Source: Nelumbo lutea (Eukaryota > Streptophyta > Magnoliopsida > Proteales > Nelumbonaceae). From it: a stretch of 64,000 nt of DNA. Position numbers and translations under genes: made by a program. Each line of letters begins with the position of its first letter. Position 1 is the stretch's first letter. Of the stretch, positions 12,003-23,714 are shown piece by piece. The DNA lies in the NCBI GenBank assembly GCA_022828595.1, contig JAKGHH010000003.1, positions 14,756,934 to 14,820,933 on the forward strand. Direction: 5' to 3'. The notes under the pieces are model-generated. The model was not told where the DNA came from, did not search any database, and saw only the letters and a list, made by a program, of their open reading frames with translations.

Positions 12003-13219
12003 GAGTGGTGGGAGAACAGAGGAGGGGTGAGGTCAAATCAATGGTCGCTGAATGAAAACGTTCAGGCTAGCACAAAACACGTGGCGAATGCATAATGCAT
12101 GATATGCACGTGTCGTGAGATGCGATCCAAATTTCAGCCTCGTTTTGAACGGTGAGGCTCAGCCAAAACTTGTGAAGGGAGCATGTGACGTTAACGTTAA
12201 GTGGAGGATGGAAGCCCTGGAGGGAGAACGTGAACCGCATTTAATATACATCCCCTCCCGAGTACTCTCCTTTTTTATCGTTATAACGTGTTCCGCGTGT
12301 GCTTTGCTTTGGCACTTCACGATTTGCATACACACACACCACTCAAACTCATGTCCTATTCCCGTATTCCCTTCCCCCCTCCACCGCTCTTTCTTTTGTT
12401 TGGGGAGACGTGACAAGCAGTTCCATTCTCCACAATTCATTCCTGCACCACTTCCCATCTGCCACGAGATCTGGAAAGTCCAGTTCTGATCTCATCATCC
12501 TGGAGTTCTTTCTGGCTACCATCTTAATTGCCTCACCCACGACTACATGGTCCCTGCTGTCCACTAGTTCTCTTTTTTTATTTTTTTATTTTTCTATTCT
12601 GTAAGCAGATTTAGTTCACAACTTAAAAGAATAAAATACTTGGATGTTCATCCTGTGTATTTTTGGAGTAGCAAAAATTTGGAGTCCCTGCTGTCCACGT
12701 ACTGTACACTGTATTTTTGGAGTAGCAACACTTACGTAGGTGTTTGACATCGGTGCTGTGTTCGAGATTATACCACATCATTGCACCTATATCAGTTCAT
12801 GGGCCAGGTTCGGGCTTAGCTTTTGATTGGGTTCGATCCTAATTCCAAGCTTAACATGTGAATAGGTCTAATTGCACTAATAGGAGTAACAGATTGTTTT
12901 ACGAGAAAACATTGAATTTGACATTTCTTCATACCACACTTTTCTAATTTCTAAGGCATGGTCAGAAGTAACATTTTTCTAGAAAAAATAGTACCAACTA
13001 AAGCACTACTTTTTTTGAAGTGGCGCCTATGTGGTGCCATTTTCTCAAAATGCAACATTTTAGTGCCTTGAACTTTTTAGAAATATACACTTGAGTCCAA
13101 TTTTGTTAAAACTAACATTATAGTGAAGGTAAAATTACAAAATGCCCACATTCAAATGTTCTTCTTTTTCATTATTACTCATAGTTCCATTCAAATGCTT
13201 TTATTCTTTCTTGGAAAGA
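12003..13219. other. Spacer with G-box/ABRE-like motifs
   Basis: ACACGTGGC (about 12076) and GCACGTGTC (about 12106) are G-box/ABRE-like cores 30 bp apart, followed by TGACGT-type motifs, which is promoter-like. The open frames downstream (12115-12489 and 12299-12604, plus) have no recognisable domain and biased low-complexity translations. I do not call a gene. Confidence 0.35.
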
Positions 13220-14037
13220 AGCAAGGTTCAAAATATCGATATAGTCGATGTGCCGGTAGGGATGTATTGGCCTGTATCAAAGCTCATTTCTCCTATTTTT
13301 AGTTGATTTTTTTTTTTGTAGGATACTTCATTGGTGGCTCTATACATCCATAAAGTAATTAGGTAATATGGTTTTTTAAACGGTTTTATTCCCTCATAAT
13401 ATTAAATCATATAAATATTATTTTTTACATTAATTTGATTTATATATTTTCTTTTAAAATTCTTGTATGATTTGAGCTTCAAAATTTGTTTTTTTTTTCT
13501 TAATTTTCTATTCTGGTAAATTGCCTATTCACTAGCCCCTGTGAAGTAAGGGCATGTCATTAGTTGATGATATAAGATATAACTGATTCATTTCAATAAA
13601 GTCTATACAAGTAGTACGAAAACAAACCACATTGAGAAAAACTTCAAAGAAAAGAGTAAAAGTCAAATTATTAGGAAGAAGTTGAATAATTAAGAAAAAA
13701 TCAACATAAAATACTCCCTTAGCTACTCTTTATATAGGCTTACACCCTTATGGCTCATACAAGAAAGTTTCCTAACGCTCCATAATAGAATCCTCCTAAA
13801 ACTCTTCAAAAAGAAAGTCCTAATTGAACAAAAATTTGGAAATCATGATCTAATGCTAACTAATTTTGAACTAGAATAGAAGTCCTGCACTAATACTATC
13901 TTGGTAAATTTGAACTAAGATAGAAGTTTTGCGTTGACACTAACTTAGTAAATTCGAACTAAGATAGAAGTGCATGCTGGCGCTAGCTCGGTAATTGATT
14001 ACTCATTTGGATTAGTAACATCATCCAAGATTCTTAT
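13220..14037. repeat. AT-rich repeat debris with a ~43-bp minisatellite
   Basis: It begins with the dispersed 'caaggttcaaaatatcgatat' repeat. A tract at about 13857-13990 contains about three tandem units of about 43 bp built on 'gaactaagatagaagt'. A TATA-like 'tatataggcttacacc' near 13730 suggests LTR remnants, but I could not define an element. Confidence 0.4.
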
Positions 14038-15410
14038 GGGGTTGAAGCTTGTTACATAAGTCATTAGTGATGGACACCCAACTTATGTGAAAGGAGATCC
14101 CTGGAATTAGGTTGGATGGGTAAAAACGAGTCGCTAGAAGACTTGGAAAAGCACTATCATTTTGTGTCCCATTTCATATGCCGAGGTAAGATAATGTTCA
14201 CTGCAATTTGAGGAGGTTGAGTATGAAGCTCTTAATCAGTTAAGTATAGTGTGTGCAATGCATGCTAAATAATTGACTTAAGTGAGTGTGAAGTGTGGCC
14301 GCTTCTAAGAGAGATGTAGGGCTGACTCTCTAAAACACTCATGATTCTAAGAGGGGAACAAGACCGAAATGTTCCAAAACAAAAAAAAAAAAAAAAAAAC
14401 CACTAAAGAACTGGTGAGCTAAGTTAGTTGGGAGGGTTAGCTAGTTATGACAAAGAGGAAGGGTGAGCTAAGTTAGTTGCCATACCTAAGTGTTGATTGA
14501 AGTCCAAAAAAATCACCATGAATACTTTTCTCATCGAGATGCTCAGATTGTTCAATCTTCTTGTAATTTTGAATCTTGTGGAGGATTGCTAGAAGGAGAT
14601 TCAAAATTTCAAGAATCTCTCCTCCCTCCCTTGTATTTTTGATTTTTGTCTTTTCCTCTTCTCTCTCTTGAATGCATGGGAAAACTCATTGTCCCACATT
14701 GCTTGGGAAAGGAGTAGAGGTGGAGTATATCTATAGTTTTTCTCTCTCTATGGGTAGGGACCCATAGGAGGAAAGCATTATATATATTTCCTTGCATTTG
14801 AGGGGGGGTTGGGGGTGCTTTTCACACGTGCGCACGAAGCCGGGCCAAGTCGGGGCACGGGCACGTATGCATGTGCATGTGCGCTACACCGGATGTTTTT
14901 GCTTTTGACTGGATTAAACATTTGACTTTTAAATTTCAAATTTAATTATTAAAAAATGTTTTTCCTATCCGTTTGTGTCTCTTACTCTTTGTGTCTCTTC
15001 GAATAGGTGCACTATTCTGAAGAGACCTTTGTTTGAAAGGGTACTTCTATGTCCATTCAGATGACTAAGAACACTCTATAAAATGAGTGTTGGTCGGCCC
15101 TATTTTACACACTAATACACTTGACAGTCTTCTCTTCTCTGTCTTCTCTGTTAATCTGAGCATCGTTCTCTATGGTTTGCGGAGGTCTGGTAAGCGAGTG
15201 CACATCTACTAGTGGCCTGTGGCCTGTTTTATCTTGGTAACCGATTTACAATCACCCGATTGCATCATAGGGGGTAAATGCAGTTTTAAGGAGAGTGACC
15301 AAGTGGCATGACTCAGCCTTCCTTATCTTTGCAAGTTCTCGGTTTCTTAGTTTTGCAACATTGCACTCCTTCATGTTCTCGGTTTGAAAAGCGATTACTA
15401 ATAAGTTACA
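14038..15410 (+). mobile_element. Ty1/copia 3' end: 3' UTR plus 824-bp LTR
   Basis: This segment is the inverted counterpart of 40407-41810. The 3' UTR part (14038-14586, with a degenerate polypurine tract just before 14587) aligns with 41240-41810 read in reverse. The LTR (14587-15410, about 824 bp) matches the 833-bp LTR at 40407-41239. It ends ..TTACA and no tRNA primer-binding site follows, so this is the 3' LTR of an element whose gag-pol is missing. The LTR holds a TATA-like 'attatatatatttcc' stretch and a GC-rich CACGTGCGCACG tract. Confidence 0.8.
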
Positions 15411-16955
15411 AACTGCCTTATTTATTATTTTCCAATACTACTCCCTAAAACAACCAAAACGATTGAGGCTAGCGATGATGATGTGCTCTCAAATGACTCG
15501 TGGAGAAAGATGTTAGTTTTCAAGGTGCTTTCAGATCGCTCAGTTAAAACTATCGGTTTGAAGGAAATGGTGGTGAAATCTTGGAGGATTGACACTTCCG
15601 AAATCACATATTTAATTTTCCTAGTAGTTTTGAACGCGATCAGGTGATTCAGATCATAGATAAAGATCCTTGGCTTTTTGGCAATGATTTAATCATTATC
15701 CAAAAGGGTGCAGCGAATACAAGTTTGGCGGATTACTCTCTAGATCGAGCGGACTTCTGGGTTCATCTTTATGGCCTCCCAGTTGAATACTTGAACGCCA
15801 AATCTGTTATGAAGCTAGATTGCTACTGAACTTGGTTAACCCTTTGAACCCCTTCCGAGTCTTGTGACAAAATGGAGTGAATATGCAAAGATTGGTATTT
15901 CATTGGATATCAATGAACCTCTAACACAGGAACTTCCCTACAAACTTCTCAATGGGAAAACGAATACAACCAGAGTCTGTTATGAAAGAATTCCTAGACT
16001 CTGTGTATTTTGTGCTAGATTGGGTCATGAGGTTGTGGGTTTTAGAATAAAACACAACCTACAAAACGCCATTTTGGAATGCTCTTGTCCAGAATTACTT
16101 TGAACGTGAAGGTCACCACCGGTACCTATCACAGTGGACAACCCTGACATAACCCCTCTACCTGCACCGACACTGAGGACGACCTACCGGAACACCGGCT
16201 GCCCTCTTAGGATGATACGGATGAGACTCTTCCGAAGGAGAATAATTTAATTACTTGATGGTTCCTCTTCCAAGGACTTGGAGGAATTCGCCTAAAATTC
16301 CATGCACGTCAAATGCATGCATGGGCGTGGATTTTGAGAAGCCGCTAGCCTTGAACTCCACTCTCCAGACGGATACCAACCGGTTTTCTCCTCAGTTGGT
16401 GGACCCCACTGTTTAGCTGAGTGCAAGCGTGCTCTCCCTTCCGTGACTTTTCCCCTACACTCCTAATGCTTCCATGCAATCAGATTTCAAGGTCTAGGGG
16501 ATCTTGATGAATGAATCTTGGATTGCCACTTACTCCCACCGACTCTGCTCTAACCAACCCAGTAGTCACAGTCAAAGTGTTTCGGGAAGAGTCCCTAGAG
16601 GCTCCCCCTCTAGTTCAATACCAAGCCCAATGCAGGTTGATGGCAAGAAGAGAAAATCGATCTGGTTTCTCTGAAGAGAACTATATTTTCAGACTCCCGG
16701 AGGAACATGCGAAAAAATCCCATAGCTCTGGCACGCCATTGCATTTTATTGTTTCAAATTCTTCATTGTGGAGGATGCACACCCTAAGCATGTCCCACGT
16801 CACCATGAAAATCATTGCTTGGAACTGCCAAGGGATGGGGAGCCCCAAGGCCCAAGGTAGTTCGTCACTTCTTGGAACTCCTCCACAGTTCCAAGCCTGA
16901 CATTGTCTTTTTATCTGAAACTAAAGCCAACGCTCGGAAAGGCTGATTTGGATAG
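15411..16955 (+). pseudogene. LINE (L1-type) 5' part: ORF1 and start of ORF2
   Basis: ORF1 is read in several frames. A DUF4283-like region (PWLFGNDLIIIQ, DRADFWVHLYGLPVEYL, about 15640-15830) is followed by the segment preceding a zinc knuckle (RVCYERIPRLCVFCARLGHE, about 15975-16030), where the last Cys of the CX2CX4HX4C knuckle is replaced (HEVVGF). ORF2 starts at ATG 16805 with MKIIAWNCQGMGSPKAQ, the N-terminus of the apurinic-type endonuclease. It shifts frame at about 16855 and continues as KPDIVFLSETKANAR until it is cut by the copia LTR at 16956. Stops and shifts show it is dead. The 3' part resumes at 22981. Confidence 0.85.
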
Positions 16956-16960
16956 GTTTC

Positions 16961-17186
16961 TATTGGAACAATAGCAGCAGATGACAGATAATAGTTGCAA
17001 CGACTGTAACAAACTTGGCAAATTGCATGCCCCCGTCTAAGACAGCTGGTGAACACCTGTGCATTCAAGCACATGTAAAATCGTGTTTTTAGGACAGTTG
17101 GACATCTCTGTAACTTATGCTTAAATAGCCTTAATGAATTCATTATCTCTTGCTCTGCTTTTCGCATCTCTCTATGCCAAATTGCA
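16961..17186 (+). repeat. 5' LTR of nested copia
   Basis: The 226-bp LTR begins TATTGGAACA and ends CCAAATTGCA, immediately followed by the primer-binding site (TGGTATGCATGA). It is nearly identical to 22751-22975. The first two bases are TA rather than the usual TG in both LTRs. Confidence 0.9.
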
Positions 17187-17265
17187 TGGTATGCATGAAT
17201 TCTGATCCTCTTTTCTAATCTTCTTTCTTGTTGCTCTTCATTCTACTGGTTGTTTCCTTCTCGAC

Positions 17266-18135
17266 ATGGAACTTGATCCAACTTCACCATATTTTCTGAG
17301 TGCCTCTAACAATCTAGGGGCACTTCTTGTGTCTTGTCCTCTGAACGGGGACAATTTTTCAACGTGGCAAAGGAAGATGAAGAATGCGCTTCACGCAAAG
17401 AACAAGTTCGTGTTTGTTGACGGATCTCTTCCACAACCTGAACCAAGATCACCGATGGAACACACATGGATAAAATGCAATTCCATGGTGATTTCCTGGC
17501 TTTTCAACTCTTTGTTTAAAGATCTTCACAGTAGCGTGGTTTATGCTGATACAACTAGAGAAATCTGACGTGACCTTGAAGAACGGTTTTCACAAAAGAA
17601 TGTGCCTCAGATTCATCAACTCTAACGAAGCCTTGCATTGCTTAACTAGGGAAATCTTTCTGTAGCTGCTTACTTCACCAGAATGAAAGCTCTGTGGGAC
17701 GAACTTGCTGTGTTGATTCCAACTCCAAAGTGCACTTGTGGTGGAGCAAAGGATATCATCGCAGAATGTGAGGAGGACAAGATCCACCAATTTTTAATGG
17801 GATTGAACGATAGCTATAGCACTGTCAGATCAAACATACTCGGGATTGATCCATTATCGAGTATAAATCGAGTGTATGCTTTGATCACTCAGGAAGAGAA
17901 ACATTTGATGATGAAGGTGAACCATCGAAGCACTGATCTGGAGGTAGCAAGAATGTACACATCAACAAATACTTGATCTGACAATACAAAACTGAATGGC
18001 AGTCAAGGCGGAAAACCAAAATTTAAATGTGACCACTGTAAAAAGACCAGACACACTAGAGATGGATGCTTTGAGCTGCACGGTTATCCACCTAATTGGG
18101 ACAAGAATAAGCAACCACGGCGACAAGCTTCATTT
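17266..18135 (+). pseudogene. Copia gag (UBN2-type) with zinc knuckle, broken
   Basis: Starting at ATG 17266, the frame encodes a capsid-like gag (ALLVSCPLNGDNFSTWQRKM, FVDGSLPQP, MKALWDELAVLIP, FLMGLNDSYSTVRSNIL). It is interrupted by in-frame stops near 17566, 17624 and 17975. The following CX2CX4HX4C zinc knuckle (CDHCKKTRHTRDGC, about 18029-18070) precedes the protease. In an active element it would package the element RNA into virus-like particles. The stops make a functional product unlikely. Confidence 0.85.
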
Positions 18136-18965
18136 GCAGGGATATCCACACAAGAATCATCACAAGAATCTGCTATTATAACATCATTGGTGACTGGACT
18201 TACCCCTGATCAATATAACCAACTTATGGCTTTGCTCCAGCTTAATATATCTAGAAATCTTACTACAAACCTCTCTGGTAAAGTTTCTCCTTCATTTAAT
18301 AAGACCTGTTGGATCTTGGACAGTGGGGCTTCAGACCATATGGTCTCTAACATTACCTTGATTGATAACCCCATTCCTTTGACTGAACCAAAGATGGTTC
18401 GATTGCCAAATGGTGACAAAGTAGCAGCCACACATTTTGGTAGTATCCAATTCACTCCGAAATTCTCCATAACTAACGTTCTATACATACCCAGATTCAA
18501 CTAATTTCTATCAGCAAACTGACAGATCAATCATTCTGCATTGTGGTTTTCTTTCCCACTTGTTGCATTTTACAGGACCGAGTGTCAAAGAGAGAGATTG
18601 GCAGGGGTAAATTCATCCAAGGGATATACTATTTCACTGCTTCAGTTTCTGCTATTGCCCTTCCAGCTCGCAGTGAAGTCTCTCCCTCCATATGGCATCA
18701 CCGCTTAGGCCATGCACCATATCGCAACCTATCGCATTTAGTTGATGTTTCTTCTTCAGACATTGGTCGCCCTTGCGACATTTGTCATCGTGCCAAACAG
18801 ACACGGACCCATTTCCTGTCAGTACCTCTAGAGCTATAGCACCATTTCAGCTGATTCACGTTGATTTATGGGGTGCATCCATCACAGAGTGGTGCTAGAT
18901 ATTTCCTTACAATAGTTGATTGTATCCATAGTACTTGGGTGTACTTCCTGAAGGGATAGGATATC
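18136..18965 (+). pseudogene. Copia protease, GAG-pre-integrase and start of integrase
   Basis: An aspartic-protease motif (WILDSGASDHM, about 18310-18340) is intact. The frame then stops after LYIPRFN and resumes in another frame with the GAG-pre-integrase zinc-binding segment (WHHRLGHAPYRNL..CDICHRAKQTR, about 18690-18800) and the first part of the integrase core (about 18840-18955, ending WVYFLKG). The integrase is then interrupted by the insert at about 18975. Confidence 0.85.
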
Positions 18966-18974
18966 CATCACATA

Positions 18975-20707
18975 GACGCCTAAAGATTGCGGAATAAGGG
19001 GGCGAATTTCAAAAATTTTTCTCTTCCTTGAACTGGGAATCGCATACCCTATTTAGAAAACCATATTTTCAATGATCATTCTTGAATCATAAACTAAACC
19101 AGATCTGAACCAAAAGGAGTATGGAGGGATTATACCTGATACGGAGAAACAATATCTCCCAATGGAGGTGTTCATGCCCAAGGAAGGATCCAAAATCTGT
19201 TCCCGCTGAAGATGGTGCAATGCAGGGTGGAGCAGAATCAACAGTGTTCTTCCAAAAGAACTTGACCCTTCGCAAGAATCAACTGGATGGCTTGTGAATA
19301 CAACTCAAAGGGATCAGCTCCTAATCCCATTAGGACTTGGAGATCCAAATCATATTTGGATTAGAAGTCCCTTTAAGTGATAAGGGATGACTCTTATCTT
19401 ATCTGTAGATCAGATCAGTCATCTCCTAATTTAATTAGAAGGCTTCTAGATCTAAATATTATTTAAATCTTGGACTCTCTAAGTGGATAGGGTCTAGCCC
19501 AATCCTATCAACTGATCCATCTCAGAATTCGCCTATTTAAATGACTAATCAGATTAAACCAGTTCGAAATGAGCTTAAGGCCCATTTAAGGTTATGTATT
19601 CACTTAGCCTTCCAAACTTCTGCCCAGTTGGGCTTCCTTGTATGGCGTGGGACTCAAACATTGATCTACACATCAGCCACATGGGTTCGGCCCAGCCTTT
19701 GTTACAAGGCCTGGCCAAATACACTGTTATGGACAGTGCACCCCCTGAAAACCATCTCATGGTCTCTATGGGCCCAACACGTACCCTAAGTGGTCCCTGG
19801 GCCAAGTCACATTGTAACACCCAAGGACTGTGGGCAGATGCAAGATTTGCCCATCAGGCATTATCCTCAATGGTCTTACACTTAACCTCTCAGCCCATAA
19901 TGACCATACACTGCCCGACAAGAGAGGACATCTCCCTCGGCTGCAAGGAACATGTTGCACTCTCTGCTTATATGGATCCCGGGAATTAAAACCTTTTGCA
20001 AACCTTTTAGAAACCATTAAATATATACTTTTATATCTCATATAAAATATATTTTGCAAAACAAATCTCAGTGATTGAAATTGGCTACCGGCAGTCTTGG
20101 TTTCCATTAGTGAGAGTGCATCCCCGATCATTACCTTTGTCCGACAAAGGGGTTGATCATGTCACTATGATCACCCACTCAAATGAATTTTCAGACTGTC
20201 CCAACATACCCAGGTTTTGACCCCCACTAAGGATCTCACTGATTGGTATATCAAAGACAGTCCAATCCGACACCTAGTGTAGTATCATGATCGGGTCTAG
20301 GGGTCGGGTGTAACTTTTCAGTTTTGCCCATTAATCTCCAAGGTCCAGGGCAATACTGAAAAATCTGGTCCAGTTCATAGATTCAATTAATCATACACTG
20401 TATATGCAAGGGTCTCACCCTAGCAACCGAGACTGGCCACCCCAACCGACTTGGTGGCACTACAGTGTCAGCCTTGTCAGGATAGGTCTCCCTAGACCGA
20501 CCCACTGGCTATGAACATTCTAAATTAACATAAGTCTCATTAAGTGTCCAGTTTAAGGGTATTACACAGAAACATACCAAGGGAATATGAATCAAATATA
20601 CATTTTTATTCATTTACAATAAACTCATAAAGTACATCATCTTGATTGAAGCTAAGGGCATACAAAACTATCTAACACCTCTTACAAAATAAGACACAAG
20701 CATTACA
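18975..20707 (-). mobile_element. Insert in copia integrase, probably a solo LTR
   Basis: About 1.73 kb separates the two halves of the integrase frame. It has no coding domain. Read on the minus strand it begins TGTAATGCTTGTGTC and ends with a GC-poor tail, the style of a plant LTR, with AATAAA-like and TATA-like stretches inside. The right edge is sharp (integrase resumes after 20707). The left edge is uncertain by about 25 bp and I found no convincing target duplication. Open frames of 60-130 codons inside it have no family features. Confidence 0.55.
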
Positions 20708-21574
20708 ATACTTGATCTCCTTCTATAAAATGATTCAGACACAATTTTAAAGTTCTGTTAAATAGGTGCGTTCAGACAACGGCATGGAACTCTTTTCTCT
20801 ACCAATGAAGGAATTTTTTTCAAATGAAGGGATTTTAAATCAACACTTCCGTGTTGATTCACCACAACAAAATGGAAACATTGAACGGAAACACCAACAT
20901 TTACTCGATGTTGCCCGTGCCTTACGTTTCTAGGCATCACTTCCTCTAGAGTTTTGTGGGGAATGCATTTTGGCAGCAGCATTTTTAATTACATGCCAAC
21001 TCCAGTTCTTAACGACAAAATGCCCTATGAAGTCTTATTTGGGAAGCCACCAACTTACTCTCACTTGTGTGTCTTCGGGTGCCTTTGCTATGCGCATAAC
21101 CACCCCAACCAACGGGACAAGTTCTCATCTAGAGCCCTTAAAGGTATATTTGTAGGATATCCTCATGGACAAAAAGGATATCGCATATTTGTCATTGAGT
21201 CCCACAAAATTTTCACTTCTCGGGATGTTATCTTCAATGAGACAAACTTCCCATTTCAAGACCATGATACAACCCAGCCTTTGTATCCAGTTATACCTCT
21301 ATCGTAGCTAGACATTGAATCAGAACAACACCTTTTGTCACAACTAAACAATGCAAATCCACCAATTATGGACCCACCTACTTTTGCCATAAATCCACCG
21401 CCATCAGATTTTTTGACCCAATCAAACCCATCTTCACTCCAATTGTCCAACACACATCAACATATGCCTGAACCAGCAACTGATAGCCACAATCACTCAA
21501 CTCACCACCTCGTGCTCGCTAGCCTCCCATTAAATTACAAGATTACATTTGTGATTTTCCTTCACCTTTCGTGA
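20708..21574 (+). pseudogene. Copia integrase second half and linker
   Basis: Integrase resumes with SFYKMIQTQF and VRSDNGMELF (second catalytic Asp) and keeps the catalytic Glu in PQQNGNIERKHQHLLDVAR. The C-terminal region (FLITCQLQFLTTKCPMKSYLG, then VFGCLCYAHNHPNQRDKFSS and GIFVGYPHGQKGYR) changes frame at least twice. A proline/asparagine-rich linker (about 21340-21510) follows, as expected before reverse transcriptase. Confidence 0.82.
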
Positions 21575-22080
21575 ATAATGCCTTCTTGCATGGAGATCTC
21601 CATGAGGAGGTATACATGACCATCCCTCAAGGTTTTTCCTCTCTAGGAGACAACCAAGTATGTAAACTTAACAAGTCTCTTTATGGACTCTGATAGGCCT
21701 CTCGACAATGGTTTGAGAAGTTTACAACTGCAGTCAAGGCATATGGTTTTGTTCAATCTCTTGCTGATTACTCTCTGTTTTATTATCGACATCATGGTGC
21801 CTGTATGAAGTTCTCATCTATGTAGACGACCTAATCATCACTGGTGACAATTCTAATCTCATTGCTGATTTCAAATCCTGTCTGACTACTTGCTTCTGCA
21901 TCAAAGACCTAGGTCCTCTCACCTATTTCCTTGGTATAGAGGTACATCGTTCCTCCGTTGGCATTTTCCTTTCACAGCATAAATTCCTTATGGACATACT
22001 CAAAGAGCAAGGCATGACAGACTGTCGCACTAATCCTTCTCCTATGGAACAACAACATAAACTTTGAGATGATACTGCCC
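21568..22080 (+). pseudogene. Copia reverse transcriptase, N-terminally deleted
   Basis: The domain begins abruptly at [16 protein letters not shown], so the part with the WVFKIK and ARLVAKG-type motifs is gone. [10 protein letters not shown] is followed by two stops in place of the usual Gln-Ala, then by RQWFEKF. A frameshift precedes the catalytic YVDD (21819-21830). The domain continues through FLGIEVHRSSVGIFLSQHKF. Confidence 0.85.
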
Positions 22081-22735
22081 CTTTGCTTGATCCTTGTAAC
22101 AGACGTCTTGTTGGTCGACTGGTTTATTTGACAATCACTAGGCCTGAACTCAGTTTTTCTGTTCATGCTCTCAGTCAATACATGAATAAACCTACAGATG
22201 ATCATATGGTTGCTGCTATGTGTATCTTGCGGTATCTCTGCTCCACTAAAGATCATGGTCTATTCTTGGATGCCAATACTGATTTTTCCATTTAGGCTTA
22301 TTGTGATTTTGATTGGGTCAGCTGCCCTCTCATACGATGATCAACTTTTGGATATGTCGTATTCCTCGGCAATTCAGCCATTTCTTGGAAATCAAAGAAA
22401 CAGAGCACTCTATCCAGATCATCTAAAGAAGCTGAATACTACGCTATGGCTTTCGAATTGCTATGGTTGGAGCGTGTTCTCACTGATCTCAACATGCCCA
22501 TTATTGCTCCTATGAAATTGTATTGTGCATATTATAGCTAATCCAGTGTTTCACGAACGAACGAAACATATAGATATAGACTGTCACTTCGTTCGAAAAC
22601 ACATCCAGTGAAAGACAATTACAACATCTTACATTTCCACGGAAGACCAACCTGTCAGATATCTTCACAAAAGCTTTGACTGTTGATCGCTTTGTCTTTC
22701 TTCTCAGCAAGTTGGGCGTTCACTCACTTCACATC
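22081..22735 (+). pseudogene. Copia RNase H domain, broken
   Basis: Motifs are in order but spread over frames: LVGRLVYLTITRPELSFSVH, AYCDFDW (first acidic residue), STFGYVVFLGNSAISWKSKK, SSKEAEYYAMAFELLWLERVL (conserved Glu) and MKLYC with the next Asp lost. Several stops and shifts disrupt it. The 3' UTR and polypurine tract lead into the 3' LTR. Confidence 0.82.
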
Positions 22736-22750
22736 CAACTTGAAAGGGGG

Positions 22751-22975
22751 TATTGGAACAACAGCAGCAGATAACAAAAACAGTTGCAACAATTGTAACA
22801 AACTTGGCGAGTTGCATGCCCCGGTCTAAGACAGCTGGTGAACACCTGTGCATTCAAGCACATGTAAAATCTTGTTTTTAGGACAGCTGAACATCTCTGT
22901 AATTTATGCTTAAATAGCCTTAATGAAATCATTATCTCTTGCTCTGTTTTTTGCACCTCTTTGTGCCAAATTACA
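22751..22975 (+). repeat. 3' LTR of nested copia
   Basis: This 225-bp LTR matches the 5' LTR with a small number of substitutions, many of them transitions. It is preceded by the AAAGGGGG polypurine tract and followed by the GTTTC target duplication. Confidence 0.92.
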
Positions 22976-22980
22976 GTTTC

Positions 22981-23543
22981 TCAGTCCAGTTCTCCCTAGG
23001 TTAATCACATTTCTGTCCCTCGATCTTTGCATTGGACTAATTAGCCCTCTCATAACCAATTAAAAATTAATACTGATGGTGCCTGGTCCCCTGGTTTGGC
23101 TTCGATTGGCTGTATCATAAGAGATCGGAGACTTCATCGCAGGGTGTGCTATGACAGTTTGTAGCTCTTTTCCTGAGGAAACTGAGGCCATGGCTATCCT
23201 TGAGGCTCTTAAACTTGCAATCTCCTTGAAGAAGGATAATCTTATTTTAGAAAGTGACGCTATATGATTATTATTTAGTCACCATCTTCAAATTCCCCCC
23301 CCCCCCCCCTGGAAGGCCTATTATGTTCTTTCAGATTGCAACTCTCTCTCTCTCGTTCTTTTTTTCTGGAAGATAAGCTTCTCTCATGCTCCTTGTTCAT
23401 GTAACAAAGCAGCCCACGGGCTGGACCATTATGCCCTCAAGCATATATAATATTTCCATGACCTGGTCTCTTCTTCCTGATTTCAGAAGGACCATTGTAT
23501 TGAACGAGAAAATCCATCAATGACAAGTTTGTGCCTTTTGGGC

Positions 23544-23579
<36 letters not shown>
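22981..23579 (+). pseudogene. LINE 3' part: RNase H domain and poly(A) tail
   Basis: This continues the LINE of 15411-16955 after the copia insertion. The RNase H domain is recognisable (KINTDGAWSPGLASIGCIIRD, then PEETEAMAILEALKLA, LILESDAI, CSCNKAAHGLDHYALKH), with a frameshift and a C-run at 23297-23308. The element ends in a poly(A) tract at about 23549-23579. Everything between the first ~45 residues of the endonuclease and this RNase H is missing, although the copia target duplication is intact. Confidence 0.85.
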
Positions 23580-23581
<2 letters not shown>

Positions 23582-23714
23582 AATCTGAGGTGGCCCAATC
23601 TATTGGTTGCGTAGAAGATTAGAGAAAGTAATGGGACTCTATTAAAACAAAAGTGGGATAGGTATATGTATGGGTATTGACATTTATTGGCAACGGTATG
23701 AATATGGCACGTGG

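Larger units (their letters stand above)
16961..22975 (+). mobile_element. Ty1/copia retrotransposon, nested in a LINE and itself interrupted
   Basis: Both LTRs (16961-17186 and 22751-22975, about 226 bp, TATTGGAACA..CA) are present and very similar. The element is flanked by the 5-bp target duplication GTTTC (16956-16960, 22976-22980). A tRNA-Met-like primer site begins TGGTAT at 17187, and a polypurine tract (AAAGGGGG) precedes the 3' LTR. Order is gag, protease, integrase, reverse transcriptase, RNase H, which defines Ty1/copia. It carries many stops and frameshifts, a ~1.7-kb insert at about 18975-20707, and a deletion of the N-terminal part of reverse transcriptase near 21567. Confidence 0.93.

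Noticed and set aside
12115..12604. Overlapping plus-strand ORFs of 124 and 101 codons
   Set aside because: Low-complexity, unrelated translations in a promoter-like tract; no homolog recognised.
19541..20131. ORFs of 81-131 codons on both strands
   Set aside because: They lie inside the non-coding insert of the copia integrase and resemble no protein.
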